From JBOFWL01 sp051653605 (GTDB lineage Bacteria; Spirochaetota; Brevinematia; Brevinematales; Brevinemataceae), in assembly GCA_051653605.1 (NCBI GenBank), contig JBOFWL010000139.1:1-64000 (forward strand): a stretch of 64,000 nucleotides of DNA, given 5' to 3'. Under the pieces are notes generated by a model. It ran no database searches and was not told where the DNA came from. It saw only the letters and a list, made by a program, of their open reading frames with translations. The position numbers were made by a program, and so were the translations under genes. Of the stretch, positions 27,241 to 36,934 are shown piece after piece. Numbering within the stretch: the stretch's first letter is position 1; every line of letters starts with the position of its first letter.

Positions 27241-29919
27241 ATGGAAACGGTAAGGCATCAAGCGATTCAACCTCATGTTCATTGGTATGGAGTTCTGCAT
27301 AATCATCCGCATACCACGCAATCTTTTTTTGAAGCAGCCCACGGATCTACATGTAATACATACTTAGTGCGTGGAGAAAAATCGACAGCTCTATTTGACG
27401 TTGTAGCATTTCGCTACGTTAATGATTTTATTTCACTGCTTAAAGATACGCTTAAAGAGAATCTACGACAGATCGACTACATTATTCTCAATCGAACCGA
27501 CCCAGAGCACAGTGCCACTGTTGAAAAATTACTGCATCTTGTTCCTAAAATTAAAATTGTTGGCACAGAAAAAGCTATTAGGCTCTTACGACGAACCACG
27601 ACAACAGACTTCGAATCTATCATCGTTGATACGGGGTCGGCGATTGATCTGGGCGGAAAAACGCTTAAATTTTATCACGTGCCTTTTCACCATAAACAAG
27701 AGGTGATGCTCAGCTACCTTATAGAAGATAGAATGTTGTTTACATACGAAGCTTTTAGCGCTCATTTTTGCCCAAAAGACATTCTTCTTTCCCAGCTATC
27801 TAGCACTGATATAAGCAATTACCAACTCGCAGTAGAAACCTACTACCGTGTTTCATTTGGAATTTCACGCTCTTACGCAAAGCAATTGCTAAGCTTACTT
27901 AATCCTGTTACGTTGGATGTAATTTGTCCTTCTCACGGGCCTGTTATTGACAAGGGCGCCGAAGACTTGCGCCAACACTATCTCACATGGAATAATCATA
28001 CGGCATTATCAAGCACACCTCAAGTGGTAATTCCCTATATGGGCGGGAACGAGTATGCAGAAGCGATTCTTAATTCTGTGGTGCAAGGCTTGAAAGATAT
28101 CAATAGCGATCTTACTATTAAGATTCTCCCCATTGATAACAACGATTATGCTTCTCAAAAAGAAGATTTATTGAAAATAATGCAAGAATCTCAGGGAATT
28201 CTTTTTGGTGTCCCAACAATTAATGCGGATGCCCCAGCTCCTATCTTGGATCTTATCGCATCAATGAATCCTATTGTATTCTCTGGAAAGTACTTATCTG
28301 CTTTTGGTGTCTATGCTTGGTCTGGCGAAGGGGTAAGAAACGTGCTTGCTCGCCTCGATCAACTCAATAGCCTTGTGATGGATGGCATCTCAATGCCCTT
28401 TCATTCCTTATCTCGAGATAATAAAGGGGCTTATACCTTTGGAAAAACTTTTGCAACCCTATTAGTAGAAGAAAAAGTGCCTCCTCGACGCAACTTGGGT
28501 ATCGACGCCAATGGCAACGACTTTAGCCCTATCGAAGACACCAGTGCTTACATCTGGACTTGTGGTATCTGTACTTTTCGATATAGAAAAGAGACGATGC
28601 CTCCTCCTGTCTGCCCTGCATGTGGAGCATCAGCAGACCTCTTTACAAAGGATCCATATCCAACTACCGATTTTCAATCTCAAACCCCGTTAAGATTGGT
28701 TATCATAGGAAATGGAGCAGCCTCGATTACGGCAGCTTCTGAGGCTCGTCGACGAAACTCTCAAGCAGAAATCATTATCATCAGCGAAGAAGCCGAACAC
28801 ACCTATTTTAGGGCTGAACTAGCTAAAAAAATGGCTGTCGGAATCGATCCAAAGCAATTTTATGTGCGAAATGATCAATGGTATCAAGATAAAAACATCA
28901 CCATGATGACTAACACACGTGCAACACGTATTGATAGCCGTGCTAAAGAGGTTCTAATTGCAGGTGGTGGCAGCGTCAAGTATGATAAACTCATTATTGC
29001 TACGGGAAGTAGCTCTTATATGCCCCCAATTCGCGACGCAAGCGTTAAGCAAGGTGTCTTTACTCTTCATCATAAAGGAGACCTTAACGATATTCGTGCA
29101 TATGCCAAAAAATGTACCAAAGCATTGGTTGTTGGCTCAGGCAATTTGGGAGTAATCACAGCCCTCCAGCTGAAAAGAATGGGCTTAGATGTTGAAATTA
29201 TTGAGAAAGCACCCCGTATTCTTATGAAATATATGGACACAAAGGGGGGCGATCTCCTCGAAAAAGGCTTGCAGAAAATGGGTATTCGCCTACGAACAAG
29301 TTGCGATATCAAAGCTGTAACCGGAGAAGGCTTAAAAGTTACAGGGATCGAACTCGAATTTGGGCATCAGATTCGTGGAGATATGATTATCTTCTGTACG
29401 GGCGTAAAACCCAACACCGAAATCGTAAAAGGTCTGCCGCTGAAAGTTAATAAGGGGCTAGATGTCAACGAAAATATGAAAACACTTGATAATAATATCT
29501 ATGCCTGCGGTGATGTTGCCGAATATAAAGGCTCTGTACAAGGGCTTTGGGCTGCAGCGGTTGCTCAAGGTCGTGTTGCAGGGGCTAATGCTGTGGGGGA
29601 TAATCTTGTTTATCGTCATAATGTGCAGCCAATTATCTTTAATATGCCTGTGGTTAACGCAGATTACCCCGATTTAGATATAAATCTTAGCCTTTTTTCC
29701 ATTGGATACGTAGAAAACATTGATGGATCTCGAGCAAATGAGTATCCCTCTTTAGAATATATAGATAATGATAATTTTATTTATCATAAATTTTACTTTG
29801 ATGCAGGACATGTTGTTGCTGCAATTTTGATCGGAGATGTTTCTAAGTCTGGCTTGGCTTTTAGAGCTGTGACAAACGAAATGTCTCAAGAAGAATTTTT
29901 ACACGACTATTATCGATAG
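27241..29919 (+). CDS. class F-like flavodiiron protein: FDP core, rubredoxin and NAD(P)H:rubredoxin reductase in one chain
   Basis: 892 residues. Domains: metallo-beta-lactamase-like diiron domain (about 20-250), flavodoxin (about 260-410), short-spaced rubredoxin with Cys 441, 444, 458 and 461, and an FAD/NAD(P)H reductase (about 485-890; VIIGNGAASITAA, ALVVGSGNLGVITALQL, IYACGDVAEY). Such chains carry electrons from NADH to reduce O2 (or NO) in anaerobes. The diiron ligands are unusual: the canonical HxExDH motif reads R85-T-D87-P-E89-H90, the bridging Asp position is E170 (YEAFSAH), while H151 and H232 (PSHGP) fit. The accA gene starts 8 bases downstream. Confidence 0.88.
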   Translation: METVRHQAIQPHVHWYGVLHNHPHTTQSFFEAAHGSTCNTYLVRGEKSTALFDVVAFRYVNDFISLLKDTLKENLRQIDYIILNRTDPEHSATVEKLLHLVPKIKIVGTEKAIRLLRRTTTTDFESIIVDTGSAIDLGGKTLKFYHVPFHHKQEVMLSYLIEDRMLFTYEAFSAHFCPKDILLSQLSSTDISNYQLAVETYYRVSFGISRSYAKQLLSLLNPVTLDVICPSHGPVIDKGAEDLRQHYLTWNNHTALSSTPQVVIPYMGGNEYAEAILNSVVQGLKDINSDLTIKILPIDNNDYASQKEDLLKIMQESQGILFGVPTINADAPAPILDLIASMNPIVFSGKYLSAFGVYAWSGEGVRNVLARLDQLNSLVMDGISMPFHSLSRDNKGAYTFGKTFATLLVEEKVPPRRNLGIDANGNDFSPIEDTSAYIWTCGICTFRYRKETMPPPVCPACGASADLFTKDPYPTTDFQSQTPLRLVIIGNGAASITAASEARRRNSQAEIIIISEEAEHTYFRAELAKKMAVGIDPKQFYVRNDQWYQDKNITMMTNTRATRIDSRAKEVLIAGGGSVKYDKLIIATGSSSYMPPIRDASVKQGVFTLHHKGDLNDIRAYAKKCTKALVVGSGNLGVITALQLKRMGLDVEIIEKAPRILMKYMDTKGGDLLEKGLQKMGIRLRTSCDIKAVTGEGLKVTGIELEFGHQIRGDMIIFCTGVKPNTEIVKGLPLKVNKGLDVNENMKTLDNNIYACGDVAEYKGSVQGLWAAAVAQGRVAGANAVGDNLVYRHNVQPIIFNMPVVNADYPDLDINLSLFSIGYVENIDGSRANEYPSLEYIDNDNFIYHKFYFDAGHVVAAILIGDVSKSGLAFRAVTNEMSQEEFLHDYYR

Positions 29920-29927
29920 GAGATTTC

Positions 29928-30866
29928 ATGCACTACTTAGATTTTGAGCAGTCTTTCAAAGATTATGACTCACTTATTGAACACTTAAAAGCTGCGGATC
30001 AACCTGATCAGCCTAAAATTGATGTCCTCGAAAAAAAACGTGATGCCAAAATGCATCAAATTTTTGATAACCTTACTCCTTGGCAAATAACTCAAGTATC
30101 AAGGCACCCAGAGCGCCCTGGTTTTGATGACTACCTCAAGCATATGTTCACCGATTTTTTAGAATTTCATGGAGATCGTTATTTTGGCGATGATGCGGCT
30201 ATTATCACTGGTTGGGCAACTCTTCGAGGCGAACGATGCGTTGTTATTGGGCAAGAAAAAGGAAAGGATATCACCTCTCGTATCAAACATAATTTTGGGA
30301 TGCCTAATCCCGAGGGATACCGAAAAGCTCTTCGTGCAGTAAAGCTTGCAGAAAAATTTAAAAAGCCTGTTCTCACATTTGTTGATACGGCAGGCGCTTA
30401 CCCTGGGCTTGGTGCAGAAGAAAGAGGTCAAGGTGAGGCAATTGCCCGAAATATTATGGAATTTTTTGGGATTAAAGTGCCTATTATCAGTACTGTTATT
30501 GGAGAAGGCGGAAGTGGTGGAGCATTAGGCATAGCCGTTGCCGACCGCGTTTTAACGCTTGAATATTCTATCTACTCTGTTATCTCTCCAGAATCTTGTG
30601 CATCTATATTATGGCACGACGCCACTAAAAATAAACAAGCTGCAGATGCACTCTGCTATACGGCGCCCCACCTGCTTAAATTTGGCATCGTTGATGAAAT
30701 CGTCAAAGAGCCTCTGGGCGGGGCTCATAGAAATCATGATTTAACAATGAAAACGTTAGCCGATGCACTCATGACGAATTTAGATATGCTAAAGAAACGT
30801 GCTCCAGCTCGATTAGTCCAGCAACGTTATGAACGTTTCCGTAAAATTGGATTTTTTAACGAATAA
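29928..30866 (+). CDS. accA: acetyl-CoA carboxylase carboxyltransferase subunit alpha
   Basis: 312 residues, full length for AccA (about 315). Features: the N-terminal helical part with LTPWQITQVSRHPERP, DFLEFHGDRYFGDD, GQEKGKDITSRIKHNFGMPNPEGYRKA-type biotin-carboxyltransferase core (split here as GMPNPEGYRKALR), FVDTAGAYPGLGAEERGQGEA and VIGEGGSGGALGI. It transfers CO2 from biotin to acetyl-CoA with AccD to make malonyl-CoA. AccD is not in this window. TAGGAG precedes the ATG, and the gene is probably co-transcribed with the flavodiiron gene. Confidence 0.95.
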   Translation: MHYLDFEQSFKDYDSLIEHLKAADQPDQPKIDVLEKKRDAKMHQIFDNLTPWQITQVSRHPERPGFDDYLKHMFTDFLEFHGDRYFGDDAAIITGWATLRGERCVVIGQEKGKDITSRIKHNFGMPNPEGYRKALRAVKLAEKFKKPVLTFVDTAGAYPGLGAEERGQGEAIARNIMEFFGIKVPIISTVIGEGGSGGALGIAVADRVLTLEYSIYSVISPESCASILWHDATKNKQAADALCYTAPHLLKFGIVDEIVKEPLGGAHRNHDLTMKTLADALMTNLDMLKKRAPARLVQQRYERFRKIGFFNE

Positions 30867-30897
30867 TATCATTATCATTTAATTAAGGAGTATCGCC

Positions 30898-32613
30898 GTG
30901 AGCAATCTTCAATCATTTCTCGAAGGGATGGAAAAACATCATTCCCCTTTTGAAAATTTTATCCGAAAAATGCCTGTGCCTGTTATTAAAGGGTTCACCC
31001 AATCAGGAGCTATCAGCCCTGTCGGCTTTGTGCAAAGTGCTCAGGTAGTCGCTACCAAAGATGCTACTGCTGTTTCTCAAAAATTTCCTCTTAGCGTAGC
31101 TAGAAGTGGGAATAAAATGCTTTCTGCCGACGGTACTATAACTGTTTCGGGAAAACGGATTGCAGTGTTGTTTTCTGGAGGGCCTGCTTCCGGAGGACAT
31201 AATGTTGTAGTTGGAATTAAAAAGGCCGTAGGATCAGCTAACACATTATTAGGAACCATTGCAGGGCCTAAAGGCTTACTCGAAGGAAACTTTTTTGAAA
31301 TTACTGATAAAATGGTTGACGATATCACCAATACTGGTGGCTTCGATTTTCTAGGTTCAGATCGTACTAAAATCAAGACGGATGAGCAATTTGCAACAGT
31401 TAAAGACGTTGTAGCTAAGCATAAAATTGACGCTATTATTATCGTTGGAGGAGATGACTCCAATACTAACGCTGCTATTTTGGCAGAGTTACTTGCTCCT
31501 CAAGGGGTTTGTGTTGTTGGAGTGCCTAAAACAATCGATGGCGATCTTCAACTTGGTGATCTTCTTCCTATCTCTTTTGGATTTGATACTGCTACAAAAA
31601 CCTATGCTGAAATGGTTGGAAATATCCTACAAGATACGGCTTCATCTCTTAAATATTGGCATTTTGTTCGAATTATGGGGCGAGCTGCTTCTCACGTAGC
31701 CCTTGAAACAGCATTACAAACACGCCCTGCATATACGATTATCTCCGAAGAAGTGCTTGATAAAAAGCTTTCGCTTAAACAAGTTATTGAAGATATTGCA
31801 CAAACAGTGTGTGCTCGTGCTGAAAAAGGGATTAAACACGGTTTAGTTTTGATCCCCGAAGGTGTGATAGAATTTATTCCAGAAATGCGTTCAATGCTTG
31901 CAGAGATGGATGACCTTATTGGGCATAATATGGAAAAGTATCAAGCAATGGACAAAGCAGCTAAGATTAAGTTTGTTATGGAGTCTCTCAAAGCTGATCA
32001 TCTTGCGTTGTTTAATAGTATTCCATCTTTAGTGCAAGAAATGCTCCTGCTGGATAGAGATTCTCACGGGAATCTTCCTCTTTCTCAAATCCCTTCTGAA
32101 ATTCTTATTATTGAAATGACAGCGGCTCGTGTTGCAGAAATTTGCAAATCTAACTCAAAACTAGCTAGCTTCAAATTTAATAGTTTAAATCACTTCTTTG
32201 GCTATGAAGGACGCTGTGGAGCCCCCACATTATTTGATGCTGCATATTGTCTTAATCTTGGTTTGGTTGCTGGATCTTTAGCGTTGGGCGGACATACTGG
32301 CTATATGGCTTCTATTACAGATTTGCAGCATGGTGGAAAAATTCAAGCAGTTCCTCTTACAGGGCTTCTTAATATTGAGCGCCGGCATGGTCAAGATGAA
32401 TTTGTTATTGAAAAAGCACTTGTAAAATTAGATAGCCCCGCATTTAAGTTCTTTGCCGCTCGCCGAAAGACTTGGGCTTCAGATGATTATTTTTCTTCAC
32501 CTGGGCCTCGACAACTTTCTGGGCCAACAGCAAAACAGCTTCCTATCAGTGTAGCGCTCAATCGTGATTTCAAAGATACTAGCTTTGATCTTGGCCCCGA
32601 TACTATTTTATAA
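30898..32613 (+). CDS. pfp: pyrophosphate--fructose 6-phosphate 1-phosphotransferase, long (beta) type
   Basis: 571 residues, matching the long PPi-PFKs of Treponema, Borrelia and plants. GTG start at 30898 with AAGGAG before it. Motifs: VLFSGGPASGGHNVV at the nucleotide/PPi loop, IIVGGDDSNTNAA (the Asp that favours PPi over ATP), PKTIDGDLQ with the catalytic Asp, and IMGRAASHVALE. It phosphorylates fructose 6-phosphate reversibly with PPi in place of ATP, saving energy in fermentative cells. It follows accA by 31 bases. Confidence 0.95.
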   Translation: MSNLQSFLEGMEKHHSPFENFIRKMPVPVIKGFTQSGAISPVGFVQSAQVVATKDATAVSQKFPLSVARSGNKMLSADGTITVSGKRIAVLFSGGPASGGHNVVVGIKKAVGSANTLLGTIAGPKGLLEGNFFEITDKMVDDITNTGGFDFLGSDRTKIKTDEQFATVKDVVAKHKIDAIIIVGGDDSNTNAAILAELLAPQGVCVVGVPKTIDGDLQLGDLLPISFGFDTATKTYAEMVGNILQDTASSLKYWHFVRIMGRAASHVALETALQTRPAYTIISEEVLDKKLSLKQVIEDIAQTVCARAEKGIKHGLVLIPEGVIEFIPEMRSMLAEMDDLIGHNMEKYQAMDKAAKIKFVMESLKADHLALFNSIPSLVQEMLLLDRDSHGNLPLSQIPSEILIIEMTAARVAEICKSNSKLASFKFNSLNHFFGYEGRCGAPTLFDAAYCLNLGLVAGSLALGGHTGYMASITDLQHGGKIQAVPLTGLLNIERRHGQDEFVIEKALVKLDSPAFKFFAARRKTWASDDYFSSPGPRQLSGPTAKQLPISVALNRDFKDTSFDLGPDTIL

Positions 32614-32627
32614 AAGAGAGGGGCGTT

Positions 32628-33065
32628 ATGGCTCAAAAAGTGCTTTTGCAATTTCCTGGAACTAATAAACTTAAACCGACTGCTGTTGGTTTTTCATGGA
32701 CGACTGTGTGTTTTCAAAATCTTGTGCCGCTTTTTCGTGGAGACTGGAAGATGTTTTTCGGTATCCTTGCTATCACATGCATTATTGTTGCACCTACAGC
32801 AAATATGACTTACTATTCAATAATGCAGGGGTCTCAAAACTCATTTACGATGACCTCTGTAGCAGGAAATATCTGGTATATTTTCCAAACTATTTGGGGA
32901 TTTGTTCTTTCTATTGGAGGAGGATTCTTCTACAATAAATTATATACTCAAGCTCTTATTAAAAAAGGGTGGAGGCCTCTCAGAGAAGCGGATGAACAGT
33001 TATTGCGTCAATATAACATCAAAGTCCCCTCCGATTATGAGTTTTATACACCAAGCCACCATTAA
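32628..33065 (+). CDS. small membrane protein
   Basis: 145 residues, with two or three membrane helices (about 40-60 and 80-105) and a polar C-terminal tail. The segment FSWTTVCFQNLVPLFRGDWKMF resembles a family of small bacterial membrane proteins with FG..PALFRGD; I cannot name a function. AGAGGGG precedes the ATG, and it follows the PPi-PFK gene by 14 bases, with a terminator after it. Confidence 0.6.
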   Translation: MAQKVLLQFPGTNKLKPTAVGFSWTTVCFQNLVPLFRGDWKMFFGILAITCIIVAPTANMTYYSIMQGSQNSFTMTSVAGNIWYIFQTIWGFVLSIGGGFFYNKLYTQALIKKGWRPLREADEQLLRQYNIKVPSDYEFYTPSHH

Positions 33066-33085
33066 GAATCATTATTGTGAAAACT

Positions 33086-33113
33086 AAAAAGCCCCCATTT
33101 AGGGGGCTTTTTT
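33086..33113. terminator. bidirectional terminator
   Basis: AAAAAGCCCCC pairs with GGGGGCTTTTT. It lies between the convergent membrane-protein gene and the S55 peptidase gene and overlaps the stop codon of the latter. Confidence 0.85.
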
Positions 33114-34869
33114 ATTGCTGTCTTGAAGAATTGCTGTTTGAAGCAGTTGAAGATGGCGATTGAGGACGAATCTGCACATCAACAGGAATTGGCTTAGATT
33201 CGATAATATTGATTGCGATGCTAGCCGAACCTGAAAGAGGCCTGTCTAGTATGAGATCTTGCAGAGTGACTTTTGGGCTGGTAACAGGGCGATTGAAAGC
33301 TCCTTGATTTCGAAATAAAGAACGCCGAGCTAAGGGAATATTTTCTAAAAACTGCGTGCCAGAAACACTTCCGGATTTAGGTTCGATAAGAGCCGTTCGT
33401 AATATTTGGGTATCAATAGGTTTTTGAAGCTCTCGTAAAATATCAGTTTCAGAACGCCAAGCCTTGGCATCAATATAAGCTAGAAAAAGTTCTGCATCCA
33501 ATCGGGCAGGGCTACCCATATAGAGAATATACTGACCTTGAGGAATATTTTTGGGTATATTAAATGTAATATTTGTGGTGATAACTCCTTCTTGTGGGCG
33601 ATTAAGTGCTACTCGAAGGGTAATCGATTCTCCAGCAAAGAAATCTGTGCGATCGGCTCGAATGCTTTGAAGTACATAATTAGCATAAGGGGAATCACTG
33701 ATATCAATATTAAACTCAATATTTTCGGGAACAAGTGCTGCAATAGGGTTGTCCCAGATGGTTCCTAGATATTGACTCCAAAATTCTTGAATATTTTCAG
33801 GGTCATACTCGGCACCTTTGGTCCACATCACGCTATTCGAAACTTGTTCACCATTGGTAAAATTAATTTTCCATGACATAACGATATTCCGCTCGATGCT
33901 TTTCCCTAACTCTTTACTAATCAATGAATTCATTGAGGCACCAATCAGGTTGGGAAGGTATCGCGCTGATCGAACTACGGAAAAATTATAAGCTCTATTA
34001 ATATCTCCTTGGCGGAAATTCATTTTTATGGGAGTCATGAGGGCATCTCTATCGGTTCGCCCATAAACCGCGGCAGATCCATCAAATACGGTTGCTCCAA
34101 CCGTTTCAGTGGCGGACCCCATCTTAAATGAAATATCGGTGCTTGCAATAATTGTATAGATACGCGCCTTTGACAAAGGAAGGGTTATAGAACCTGCTTG
34201 ATTCATAGGATGTCCATAAATATAGACATTATCACCATTAACGTAGGTGACTGTTCCGATAGAAGCAACAGAAATATCGCCTTCAATGAGCTTAATAGCA
34301 ACGGCATCACCAGGACGAAAAGGGCTGATTCCATTAGAAATACGAGAGTTAGCTGGAATACTTGGCTCGAGGCCAACAGAGCGTCGAGGAGGCCCACTAC
34401 GAAGCCGCTGGATGAATTCTCCATCATCAATCCCTGTAATACTCCATGCTGTTTGTATGGGAGTAACTTCTGGCGAGGCAAAGGGAAGGAGCCCACCGCG
34501 TTCTCCGTCACTAATCATATCTTGAATAAGAGTTACCCCTGCCATAAGTTCACGGGCGTTTGCCCATGTGTATGCTAAGGCGCCTATAAGTTTATTGTCG
34601 ATGTATACGGGGCTACCACTCATACCTGCAGCAACTCGAGATTGTTCAACGTTAGGCCCGTTTAGTTTGATGAGGAGCATGCCTAGGGCATTGAGACGAG
34701 GGGGGAGGTAGTCGACAACCTCAAGCTCCATTCGTTCAGGTTCGGTACCTTTAAATACCGTCATGGCATAGCCTTTTGTCCCCGGCTTGAGATTTTCAAA
34801 ATCTGTGAAAAACTCCTGACCAAAGAGAGGATAATATACTAAAAGAGTTAAAAAAATCAGTTTTTTCAT
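33112..34869 (-). CDS. exported SpoIVB-type (S55) serine peptidase domain protein
   Basis: 585 residues from ATG 34869 (GGAGA 7 bases before), with signal peptide KKLIFLTLLVYYPLFGQ. The S55 domain holds the serine motif VAAGMSGSPVYIDNKLIGA (S84/S86) and the histidine motif VYIYGHPMNQAGSITLPLS (about H220), in the order found in the widespread non-spore S55 proteins. The C-terminal 300 residues are beta-rich with a disordered Ser/Pro tail. It sits 16 bases after the outer-membrane protein gene on the same transcript. The substrate is unknown; a role in envelope protein processing is inferred. Confidence 0.8.
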   Translation of the reverse strand: MKKLIFLTLLVYYPLFGQEFFTDFENLKPGTKGYAMTVFKGTEPERMELEVVDYLPPRLNALGMLLIKLNGPNVEQSRVAAGMSGSPVYIDNKLIGALAYTWANARELMAGVTLIQDMISDGERGGLLPFASPEVTPIQTAWSITGIDDGEFIQRLRSGPPRRSVGLEPSIPANSRISNGISPFRPGDAVAIKLIEGDISVASIGTVTYVNGDNVYIYGHPMNQAGSITLPLSKARIYTIIASTDISFKMGSATETVGATVFDGSAAVYGRTDRDALMTPIKMNFRQGDINRAYNFSVVRSARYLPNLIGASMNSLISKELGKSIERNIVMSWKINFTNGEQVSNSVMWTKGAEYDPENIQEFWSQYLGTIWDNPIAALVPENIEFNIDISDSPYANYVLQSIRADRTDFFAGESITLRVALNRPQEGVITTNITFNIPKNIPQGQYILYMGSPARLDAELFLAYIDAKAWRSETDILRELQKPIDTQILRTALIEPKSGSVSGTQFLENIPLARRSLFRNQGAFNRPVTSPKVTLQDLILDRPLSGSASIAINIIESKPIPVDVQIRPQSPSSTASNSNSSRQQ

Positions 34870-34885
34870 CGAATTTCTCCACAAT

Positions 34886-36433
34886 TTAAAAACGTACTTG
34901 GATACCACCGCGTACTTGGAATCCGCCAAAAGGAACCCCAGCCCACTCATATATATCAGTATTTAAAATATTTAAGAATTCTAAAATTAAGGACGCCTCT
35001 CGGTAAATACGCTGGCTAAATATCAAATCCAGAGGTGTGGTAAATCGATTTGACCCATCACCGAATTTTTTAAGGCTTTCAAAGCGAAATCGGGTTTCCA
35101 TTCTAAAGCCTGCAGATAGGCTTTCAAATCCTAATATTACCCCTAACTTGTGTTCTGCTCTTAATAGAAATGTCGAAGGGATAGATTCGTAGTCGTAACT
35201 AATTGTAAAATCAATAATTCCACCGTAGGATGTTTTGAGGTTTAACCCAGCGCCTATTGTGGTACTTGCTCCAGCATCGATGAGAGTATAGAAATTATCC
35301 TCATACTGATAAGCTCGTTGATTATTCCATAAATTAACCTGAGCATAGGTGCTCCATTGCAGAAAGGGGGTTGATCCATCTGCAGAAACACGAAAAATCC
35401 AGCGGGCATTGATGGGAGCTGTAGATGTTAATACTTGAATATTAGAAAAGGCGTTATCGGCAGTATAGAGATCGTAGTCTCCGCTTACACTAAAATTAAG
35501 GCGGATATTTTCGCCATTTTGCCAGCGAATAGCTAATTCTGGCCAGCCATAAAACTGTTGCTTAGGAATCAAGACCATTCCTGCAGTTAGAAAAACTCCA
35601 CGACCGACGTTGAATTCGGAAAGAATACCAATACGCGTCGCATGGTCTAGAGGGCTAAACGATGCTGCACTAAGTGTTGTTGCTAATTCAATTCGAAAAT
35701 GGTTCCACGGGACAAAACTTCCATCATAAGCAAGTCCAAAACTTCCTCCTCCTACCATTTGAGTTTGTGCACCCACATTATTTTGTTGAATATCCTGGAT
35801 AAAAAATTGTCCAGAAGCATCGGTGAGAAGGAAAGAGTTTGTGTTAATCCAGTATTTTGATGAAAATTGAATAGGAATAAAGTGAGATGACCGCTCTGAA
35901 CCAGAGGAGAAACCAATTTGATCTTGTTTGTAGCCGATTCTACCCGCGAGTTTTGCTTTTGATGAGGAACCTTCTACTGTAATATCAACAAAATTTGTGG
36001 TCATATCGTTTTGAGGGCTAAAACCAGCACTATCTAGGGCGTATTGGCGAGAAAATCCATTGTAGAGGATATCCCAATTAAGCTTGCCCGAGCGGCGACG
36101 TAAGCGAATATATGCGTCTAGTTGGTGGTAATATCCATATAAAAATCGAAAAGCAGAGATGTCCTGCACTCGTGGGGCAATATATTTATAGCTGATATTG
36201 GTGTTTTGAATAAGAAGCCGCCGAGAAGGATTGAGTTCTTCTAAGTAGACTTGCTCAAAGAGAGGATTTCGATCTTTAAGGAGAGCCTCGGAGACGCTAG
36301 ATGTAGAAATAGAACTCTGATCGCCAATAGAAAGCTGGACATCTGGTAAGACAACATTGTCTTGAGGGTAAATTGTTGTGCCATAAGTGAATAAGGCAAT
36401 CCCGGAAAGGAAAATAATTTGGCGAACATTCAT
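34886..36433 (-). CDS. outer-membrane beta-barrel protein
   Basis: 515 residues with a signal peptide (NVRQIIFLSGIALFTYGTTIYPQ). The body is made of repeated amphipathic strands ending GGFQVRGGIQVRF, with a terminal Phe as in Bam substrates. No named family is recognised; a TonB-receptor-like or porin-like barrel without a plug is likely. ATG 36433 is preferred over the ATGs at 36442 and 36469 because those lie inside the promoter. It is the first gene of an operon with the S55 peptidase. Confidence 0.65.
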   Translation of the reverse strand: MNVRQIIFLSGIALFTYGTTIYPQDNVVLPDVQLSIGDQSSISTSSVSEALLKDRNPLFEQVYLEELNPSRRLLIQNTNISYKYIAPRVQDISAFRFLYGYYHQLDAYIRLRRRSGKLNWDILYNGFSRQYALDSAGFSPQNDMTTNFVDITVEGSSSKAKLAGRIGYKQDQIGFSSGSERSSHFIPIQFSSKYWINTNSFLLTDASGQFFIQDIQQNNVGAQTQMVGGGSFGLAYDGSFVPWNHFRIELATTLSAASFSPLDHATRIGILSEFNVGRGVFLTAGMVLIPKQQFYGWPELAIRWQNGENIRLNFSVSGDYDLYTADNAFSNIQVLTSTAPINARWIFRVSADGSTPFLQWSTYAQVNLWNNQRAYQYEDNFYTLIDAGASTTIGAGLNLKTSYGGIIDFTISYDYESIPSTFLLRAEHKLGVILGFESLSAGFRMETRFRFESLKKFGDGSNRFTTPLDLIFSQRIYREASLILEFLNILNTDIYEWAGVPFGGFQVRGGIQVRF

Positions 36434-36440
36434 AATGCTC

Positions 36441-36469
36441 ATTGTAGCACGAATTCTCAAAAAATTCAA
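36441..36469 (-). promoter_or_regulatory. promoter giving a leaderless transcript for the outer-membrane protein
   Basis: On the minus strand TTGAAT (36469-36464), 17 bases, TACAAT (36446-36441). The ATG at 36433 begins 8 bases after the -10 box, so transcription should start at or next to the start codon. No ribosome site is present. Confidence 0.65.
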
Positions 36470-36480
36470 ATGTTTAATCC

Positions 36481-36924
36481 TTATCCGAGTGCAATTTTAA
36501 AGATAATTTTTTTTACTTCGCTAGTTTGAGGTAAAATTCTATGGGCATCTTCGGGGTAGAGTAGAACGAAATCCCCTTTTTCAAGGTGGACAGTCCCTTT
36601 GGCTTTTGCAGGATGATAGAGGGCATGATTATTTTCGTGGTCATTTGAGAGAGGAGTAAGGTGTTTAATATCGGTAAATTCGATGGTTTGCATTCCCTCT
36701 ACAACAAGATGAAGCTGAATATTTCTAAACTGAGAAGTCCACATAGCACAATCATCACTAGGAGTATGAGTTTCTATAAAAAATTCAAACTGACTATGAT
36801 CTTTAATAACAGAGGGCGATTCATTTATAATATCATGATAATAATTTTCTAGAAAAGCAAAAGCTTCTTGCGTATTTCCGGTATATTCATCTAAAATAAG
36901 CCGTTCTAAATTGCTGACAACCAT
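36481..36924 (-). CDS. YhcH/YjgK/YiaL (DUF386) family protein
   Basis: 147 residues from ATG 36924 (GGGGA upstream), a cupin-like barrel. Family motifs: IQLHLVVEGMQTIEFTDI, with the metal-binding His region, and GDFVLLYPEDAHRILP. Relatives (EbgC, NanQ, YiaL) act as sugar anomerases or related helpers in sialic acid and galactoside breakdown. It follows uvrB by 10 bases, so the pair is probably co-transcribed; no sugar genes are nearby on this strand. Confidence 0.82.
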   Translation of the reverse strand: MVVSNLERLILDEYTGNTQEAFAFLENYYHDIINESPSVIKDHSQFEFFIETHTPSDDCAMWTSQFRNIQLHLVVEGMQTIEFTDIKHLTPLSNDHENNHALYHPAKAKGTVHLEKGDFVLLYPEDAHRILPQTSEVKKIIFKIALG

Positions 36925-36934
36925 AGAGTCCCCA

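Noticed and set aside
27241..29919. Calling the flavodiiron chain a frame-joined assembly of separate genes
   Set aside because: The three domains occur in the same order in known class F proteins of anaerobes, and the frame is continuous with normal linkers.
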